DNA of 64,000 bases from Owenia fusiformis (lineage: Eukaryota; Annelida; Polychaeta; Sabellida; Oweniidae): assembly GCA_903813345.2 (NCBI GenBank), contig CAIIXF020000006.1, forward strand, positions 24,867,936 through 24,931,935. Direction: 5' to 3'. A program made the translations under genes and the position numbers. The notes beneath the pieces were generated by a model that searched no databases, was not told the origin of the DNA, and worked only from the letters and a program-made list of their open reading frames with translations. This document shows, one piece after another, positions 58,801-64,000 of the stretch (positions are counted from its first letter, which is position 1; each line of letters opens with the position of its first letter).

Positions 58801-61452
58801 TTAAAACATATTGATATAACAGTTTTACATATTGCACCTAAATTACTGTAAAATTGGCACTAAAATGGCCGCCATTTTGAAATGAGCGGCCATTTTGAAA
58901 ATCGGCTTTCGAGCAGAACTTCTACCCCCATAAGGTATATGTGTACAAAATATGAACAAAATCGGGCCAACGGTATTTGAGTTATTGCCCGGACGGACAG
59001 ACGGACGGACGGACGTACGTACGGACGTACGTACTTACGGACGGACGGACGGACGGAGGCGTTCCCTATATCCCTCCGAACTTCGTTCGATGGGATAATA
59101 AATCTAGTTAGGGGAGAGGGGGTTCAAACCCATTTCAGTTTGCTATCCGACAAATTTCAACATTTCAAATTTTTGGCAATTTTGACTCAGAATGCCTTGG
59201 AATGGTTTAAAAATAAAGATTTTACCTGATGCTTTCTTCGTCAAGATCATTCCAAAGGATTCTATCAAAAGTTGTTAAAAGCCACAAATTACGATAGGAA
59301 TTAACAAAAACTAGATCGTGTTTAGCAATAATTTTTCAAATTCTCAAACCGGAAGTCAGCGATCAACTTTCATGGTATTTACTTTGTGGGGGGATGGGGG
59401 GGGTCAGAGTCAAAACTAGATTTATTTAGTTTCCAATCCAACATTGAACTTTTGATGCCTCCCCTTACTAGCTTTGGAATCTAAATACCTGATGATTTTA
59501 AATTTTGTGTACATCAATTTATGAATATGCTCCAAAAATCCTTTCAAATTCTTTGCAAATACTTTCCATGCAATTAAAACCTCATGGAAAGTTATCTAAA
59601 AGTTTCAATGTTAGACACCAATACTTACTTTTTTCAATACACAATTCATTAATCTAAGGGCAGCTACATTCAGATCCTGGGTACAGAAACCAAGGAATTC
59701 TGTCACTGAAGACGCTGCTGTAGTTCCCAGGAATAACTCAGCTCCTTTATTACTTTTCTCACACATGTATTGGATGATAGCAAAGCTGGAATTATAGTTT
59801 GGGAGAGGTTTGTCACAATGACCTTTGTAAAGCTAAAGACTTGTCTCGGTTTGGAGAACGAAGTTAATTAGTCTACTGCAAATTACGCCTGCTTAAGACA
59901 ATTTTGATATTTTTACATATTGTAGATTTAAATGTCCTCTTTTGAATATTCATAATTTAATTTGGGTGTTATTTCTATATTTTTCATAAAAAAATTATTA
60001 GCACAGTACACTGATGAACTTAGTTCTCCAAATCTTTTCCAAATTTGGTTTGGGTGTTATTTCTATATTTTTCATAAAAGATTATTAGCCCAGGAGACTG
60101 TTCTCCAAACCGAGACTTGTCCTTTCACTTTTTACTTCTCGTTAAAACAAAGGGGTTGGTTTATTGTTTGGTTGGCCAGTTAATTGGCTGGTCTGTTGGT
60201 TGGTTTTAATGAAACTATCTGATGCCCACACATCACAATATTTCACTTTGTTCAACAATTTTGGAGCACTGTGTAACTTGGGTTCTTTTGGGACCATTCT
60301 TCTAAGCTTTTTTTAAATCATTGGATAGAATCACTTCTTGTAAGTATCACATACCAATGTACATGCCATTAAATCTATTTATTAATGTGCCAAACCCTCT
60401 GTGATAAAAGTGGTTGAGGAATTTGATAAGTATCAATTACAATTAATGTGTACCTCTTGTATATTCCACTGACCTGTTGTTAAATCCTACAGAATCAGAT
60501 GTCAAAAATGGCAATTTTCCCAGTGGATTCAGCTTTGTAACATTCCTACTCTTTAGCCAGGCTTTATCTGGAAAATATATTTTCCAAAATTGCCATATTG
60601 CAAAATTATACAGTGAACACCTTTTAAAGGCTATCTGTGATCAAGTCATCATGTTCTTCAATATTCTGTTAGGCCTATATTATGTTTGGGAGTTGAAGTG
60701 CAAAAGATGGAATACACGGCATTATACCATATTCATGTACAGGCCAGTGAATCTTAATCCAAACAAAATACATAGCCCTCTAAAACTACCAGTAACAGAT
60801 ACGGTAAGACTTACATCTTTAATATAACAACATATAAAATACTAGATTAGCTAAATTTAGACAAAGTTGACCTTGCATCATGTACAGCTTGATCTCCTTC
60901 AGGGATGTATCCATAATACAAAAAATAGGTGAGGTAAATCTTAATAGGTGAGGTAAATTTAAATAGGTGAGGCAAATTTAAATAGGTGAGGCAAATTTAT
61001 AGGTGAGGCAAATCTAAATAGGTGAGGCAAATTTAAATAGGTGAGGCAAATTTAAATAGGTGAGGCAAATCTAAATATGAGGCAAATTTAAATAGGTGAG
61101 GCAAATCTAAATAGGTGAGGCAAATCTAAATAGGTGAGGCAAATTTAAATAGGTGAGGCAAATCTAAATAGGTGAGGCAAATCTAAATGGGTGAGGCAAA
61201 TTTAAATAGGTGAGGCAAATCGCCACGAGTGATGTGTTGGTGAAGTAGATAAGGAGGGTCCAAAATCGTGAAAGCAAGACAAGGGGGTGTTAAGGTACAG
61301 TAGGGGTTACAAGGGCTCATTGATTTAAGACTAACAGCTTTGTTCTTACCTATTTGTGAGACTATGCGCATGTCTTCCTGATATCCAATGATGGTTGAAA
61401 ATATCTCTACCACCCTGCATCCTGGCATCAGCCGGTTTATGTAGACTACCAT
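55834..61452 (-). CDS. GST-fold / cGAS-like (Mab-21) nucleotidyltransferase fusion protein, with a 1-nt frameshift near the 3' end
   Basis: Five coding exons: 61350-61452 (start Met), 60474-60567, 59629-59785, 57827-58105, 55834-57265. Splice sites and phases agree (1, 2, 0, 0). Residues 1-211 are a complete GST fold: VVYINRLMPGCRVVEIF then LNPLGKLPFLTSDSVGF, SFAIIQYMCEK (thioredoxin-like half) and FILGSKLTVCDLYGSCYVTQ (C-terminal helical half), nearest by eye to eEF1-gamma/theta types. A ~40-residue helical linker follows. From ~residue 255 comes a Mab-21/cGAS-like domain: GS at 290-291, EEFD (E303, D305), VDF (D431), WRKSFSFAE, SYHLKNIVLN, MPWHFDSNVTLVF. These retain the metal-binding residues of active cGAS and cGLRs, which make cyclic dinucleotides on sensing nucleic acid; no zinc finger is seen. 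An A7 run at 56014-56020 shifts the frame: reading one base fewer gives 59 more codons to the stop at 55834-55836, otherwise the chain ends at 55934. A split into two genes is possible but less likely. Confidence 0.8.
58145..59465. mobile_element. TIR element in an intron of the GST-cGLR gene
   Basis: Ends aggggaggcatcaaaagttc and gaacttttgatgcctcccct are inverted and each continues with aatgt.ggat. Inside, from 58290 to 58900, the phrase aaaatggYSgccatttt recurs in both orientations. At 58987-59056 a (GGAC)n array follows, then cgttccctatatccctccga. A degenerate relative of the latter lies at 57555-57620 (cagacggacaaatggaggtg). No ORF of note. Confidence 0.7.
58987..59056. repeat. GGAC tetranucleotide microsatellite
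   Basis: Repeats of ggac/gtac with interruptions (cggacggacggacgtacgta). Embedded in the TIR element at 58145-59465. Confidence 0.9.
60925..61220. repeat. 19-bp minisatellite in intron 1 of the GST-cGLR gene
   Basis: About fifteen to seventeen copies of aggtgaggcaaatYtaaat, first ones with ggtaaa. It lies 130 bp downstream of the first coding exon's donor and does not overlap an exon. Confidence 0.9.
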
Positions 61453-62331
61453 CTTCTACAATTGGACAAATGCAATCAATTCCATGGGTAGAAACATGTT
61501 CCTATAAATTCTGAAAAAGGTAATAATGTTAGTAATTCTCAAACTTTCAAACACAATACGAGTACATAAACTATACTGCATATATATGTGTACATCCTGT
61601 CCTAACAATAGAAACTCACATTTATACTTCTGATTTGGAAACAAATTAAATAATATATAAACTCAAACACCTATTATGTATCTCCAAAATGAGACAAAAG
61701 TCGGGACATACAGTTTGGAACAAAACAAATGACAGGTGGATTTTCTATCACCATATCCAAACCATGGTGTTTTGAAAGGCCTATAGTCTCAAATATTGTC
61801 TAGATACATATCCCTTAAAATTTGTATATTTTACATTTTGTATACTGTCATCCACTGATTTATGACCTCTTGAAAATTCTCTTAATTTTAACATGGGAAA
61901 TCCTCACTTCAGCAAATCCATGTGTCATTATTTTTGTTCAAAACATTAAGTGTCAATATTTCTGAAAATATACAATTAATCTGAAAGGGCTGCTGTTAAC
62001 AAGGCATTAATGTCAACTATGTTTTGGTCGGTGCTTTGAACGCACTGAACAGTCTATCACACAGCTCAGGGATGGGGAAAGAAACTTGATGACCAACCCA
62101 TGGGGAGTAAGTCTCCCCCTCATTTATATTCCCTATATTAAAATATAATCTAAAATACACTAAAAAATATGAGAGGGGGAGTGACATATACCCCATGGAT
62201 AGAGTCAGGACCAATCCTGTGAAATAAAATAAAAACACCAGAGACAGTCACAAGAGGAAAGTACCATTGAAAAAACAGCACCAGTGACTATTAGGTGACA
62301 TGATAGCACCGTATATATGGACTTTACTTAC

Positions 62332-62365
62332 CTTCTTCTAAGGCCACTGTATTGGCTAGAGACTC
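62332..62365 (-). other. Candidate non-coding first exon of the GST-cGLR gene
   Basis: On the minus strand, ggccttagaagaag precedes the consensus donor GTAAGTAAAG. The coding exon's own acceptor, ccaattgtag then AAGATGG, directly precedes the ATG, so an upstream exon must exist. The candidate's 5' side is bounded within about 30 bp by the 9-bp target duplication of the 849-bp MITE. Confidence 0.35.
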
Positions 62366-62374
62366 GAGTAAGAC

Positions 62375-63223
62375 TAACCAAACCTGTCTGGCCCAGTTAT
62401 CTACTCCTGATGTCGTAGATCTGGGCCAGACGAGGTCCAATGATAAAAAAAAGGGGGGATTTAATCCGGAAAAAACATGTCGCTGAACCATCACTTATTA
62501 TTCATTCCCTATTAGCCATCCAACCCAAGTGTTTATTTGAAATAAAGAGTATATAACTTACACGTAAATGTGGTGTTTTGTTTGTTATATTGATGTTGAA
62601 ATGGGCACAACATTTTGTCAATATTTTCGTCAGCTCTCCGCACCAAATAAAGTCACGTGATGTGACGTAACATAAGTGTGACGCAATAATTTTTCAACTT
62701 TCATGGAACGAAAATACATTTCCCGGGAATCAATGCATTCTAAATATTACGATTTTTTCAGCAGATTTGTTATCAAAATGTAGATTACTTTATAAAACAG
62801 ACGTATCTGTGTTGTATTTAGACTTGAAAGAAATATTGTGGACATTAAATATGATTTTGTAATTTGTCGAACTGACCGAATGTAGTATGTAGTACTGAAC
62901 AAAATATGCAGCCGGGACTTCTCGATATCCTACGAGATCACGAACAGATGGCAGAATAATTTTTCTTTTTGCTGCGTTTAATCGCTTCGTTCTTATTTAT
63001 TAGCCGTCATCCAGCGATGGAAACCTAATATAAATACAAAGTCTGATACAAGGAACAAACACGTAAGTGTTTTTTATGATGTTTTTTCATTTATCAGCAC
63101 GTATTATACATTGAAAAACCAGTGTGTTTTTTCCGGAGTAAATCCCCCTTTTTTGCATTGGATCTCGTCTGGCCCAGATCTACGACATCGGGAGTAGATA
63201 ACTGGGCCAGACGGGTTTGGTTA
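62375..63223. mobile_element. 849-bp Mutator-like non-autonomous element, 9-bp target duplication
   Basis: Ends taaccaaacctgtctggccc and gggccagacgggtttggtta, with inverted similarity for about 100 bp (aaaagggggatttactccgg). The direct repeat gagtaagac at 62366-62374 and 63224-63232 is the perfect target duplication. The interior holds CpG-containing sequence with tcacgtgatgtgacgtaaca, E-box and CRE-like words, but no transposase. Same family as the 99-bp copy at 22667-22765. Confidence 0.85.
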
Positions 63224-63265
63224 GAGTAAGACTTAACGGAGTTAACCAACGGACGCCTGTAAATC

Positions 63266-63392
63266 CTATACGGCATATGGTATATTATTGATGTTTGACC
63301 AATCAGATTTGCATTTGGTTCAGCCCTTGTCAGAGAAACATTTTACGTGATTGGTCAAACATCAATAATATACCAAATGCCGTATCACGCGA
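63266..63392. repeat. Hairpin with tacggcat..gatgtttgaccaat arms
   Basis: The arms at about 63271-63306 (tatggtatattattgatgtt then tgaccaatca) and 63350-63386 are inverted copies around a ~45-bp loop containing atttgcat. The arms contain CCAAT/ATTGG boxes. A wider weak pairing (tgtaaatcctata against tataggatttacc at about 63490) suggests a MITE of about 240 bp. Confidence 0.65.
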
Positions 63393-63399
63393 TACTAAC

Positions 63400-64000
63400 T
63401 CCGACCGTTAATTTGAATTTTTGACCTACCAGATGCTTGAAATTCAAGGATTGCGAGTCTCATACTGCAACGTTTTTATACATTGATGTATAGGATTTAC
63501 CATTCACCGTTAGGCCTAAGTAACCAACCATAAAATAGCAATGGACAACCATTTTTTTAAATTAACCCAACCCCATTAAGGCGACGCTATATTAAATAAA
63601 AAGTACAAAAAATGACTGCCATATTTTTTTGATAAAGACACATGTTTTTAAAATCTGTTTACCTTGTATATGAATTGTGTATCTTGACTAATGAAACATG
63701 TCAAAGTTAACATCACACATAAACGCATTTTTCCAAACTATGAATTGGAGGTGCATGGATCCCCAAAGCTAGCATGAAGAGTGCGAAGTGAGGCTAATTT
63801 TTGAAAGTTTCAAGGAGTAGCCTTGCAACAGTCACACATTTGCAAGAGTCTAAAATTTCCACAAATCATCTTACCTTACAAAAGGAACAACGAAGGAGCA
63901 CAAAAATGTGTACTTCTTGCATTGTTAGAGTATAATAAAGCTCAAACCATTGTGAATTCTAAATATTTCATGTCCATCATTTTGTTTCCTGGAACTATTT
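63400..64000. other. Right end of window, no gene seen
   Basis: AT-rich sequence without ORFs, splice-supported exons or repeats that I can recognise. Confidence 0.4.

Overview
The window is nuclear DNA from an animal. Every confident gene is split by GT-AG introns, the intergenic DNA is AT-rich, and roughly half of the window is transposons, MITEs, foldback elements and minisatellites. Gene content (a Munc18/UNC-18 gene, LRRC72, C9orf78/TLS1, TTC19, a RING-less B-box/NHL protein and a cGAS-like Mab-21 protein) and repeat style suggest a lophotrochozoan invertebrate, perhaps a mollusc. I cannot fix the species from sequence alone.

Layout: (1) 1-22.6 kb, minus strand: a Munc18/STXBP1-type gene. 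Thirteen consecutive coding exons can be read from the initiator Met at 22556 down to 404; the last ~100 codons lie beyond the left edge. Its introns carry a 5'-truncated LINE with a 4.5-kb palindromic foldback element inserted in its 3'UTR, hAT-like and mariner-like MITEs, and two minisatellites, each of which has multiplied a 3' splice site of the gene. Exon 7 exists in two same-length, same-phase versions, which implies mutually exclusive splicing. (2) 22.6-27.4 kb: no gene; a 180-bp tandem repeat split by a 2-kb terminal-inverted-repeat element. (3) 27.5-32.1 kb, minus: LRRC72, head-to-head with (4) 32.3-38.8 kb, plus: C9orf78/TLS1, 287 aa and complete. (5) 41.6-42.8 kb, minus: TTC19, with its first exon uncertain. 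Its promoter side, around 44.0-44.2 kb, holds two inverted ZNF143/Staf-like motifs. (6) 48.0-50.7 kb, plus: a two-exon double-B-box/NHL protein. (7) 51.2-55.8 kb: DNA-transposon remnants and tandem repeats. (8) 55.8-61.5 kb, minus: a five-exon gene joining a complete GST-like fold (eEF1-gamma/theta style) in frame to a cGAS-like (Mab-21) nucleotidyltransferase that keeps the GS and E-x-D...D catalytic residues. One base too many in an A7 run breaks the last 59 codons. A 0.85-kb MITE with a 9-bp target duplication sits just upstream of its probable first exon.

The genes are unrelated housekeeping, neuronal, ciliary and immune-type genes rather than a pathway. The most interesting items are the GST-cGLR fusion, the duplicated alternative exon of Munc18, and the two minisatellites that independently amplified splice acceptors within that same gene.
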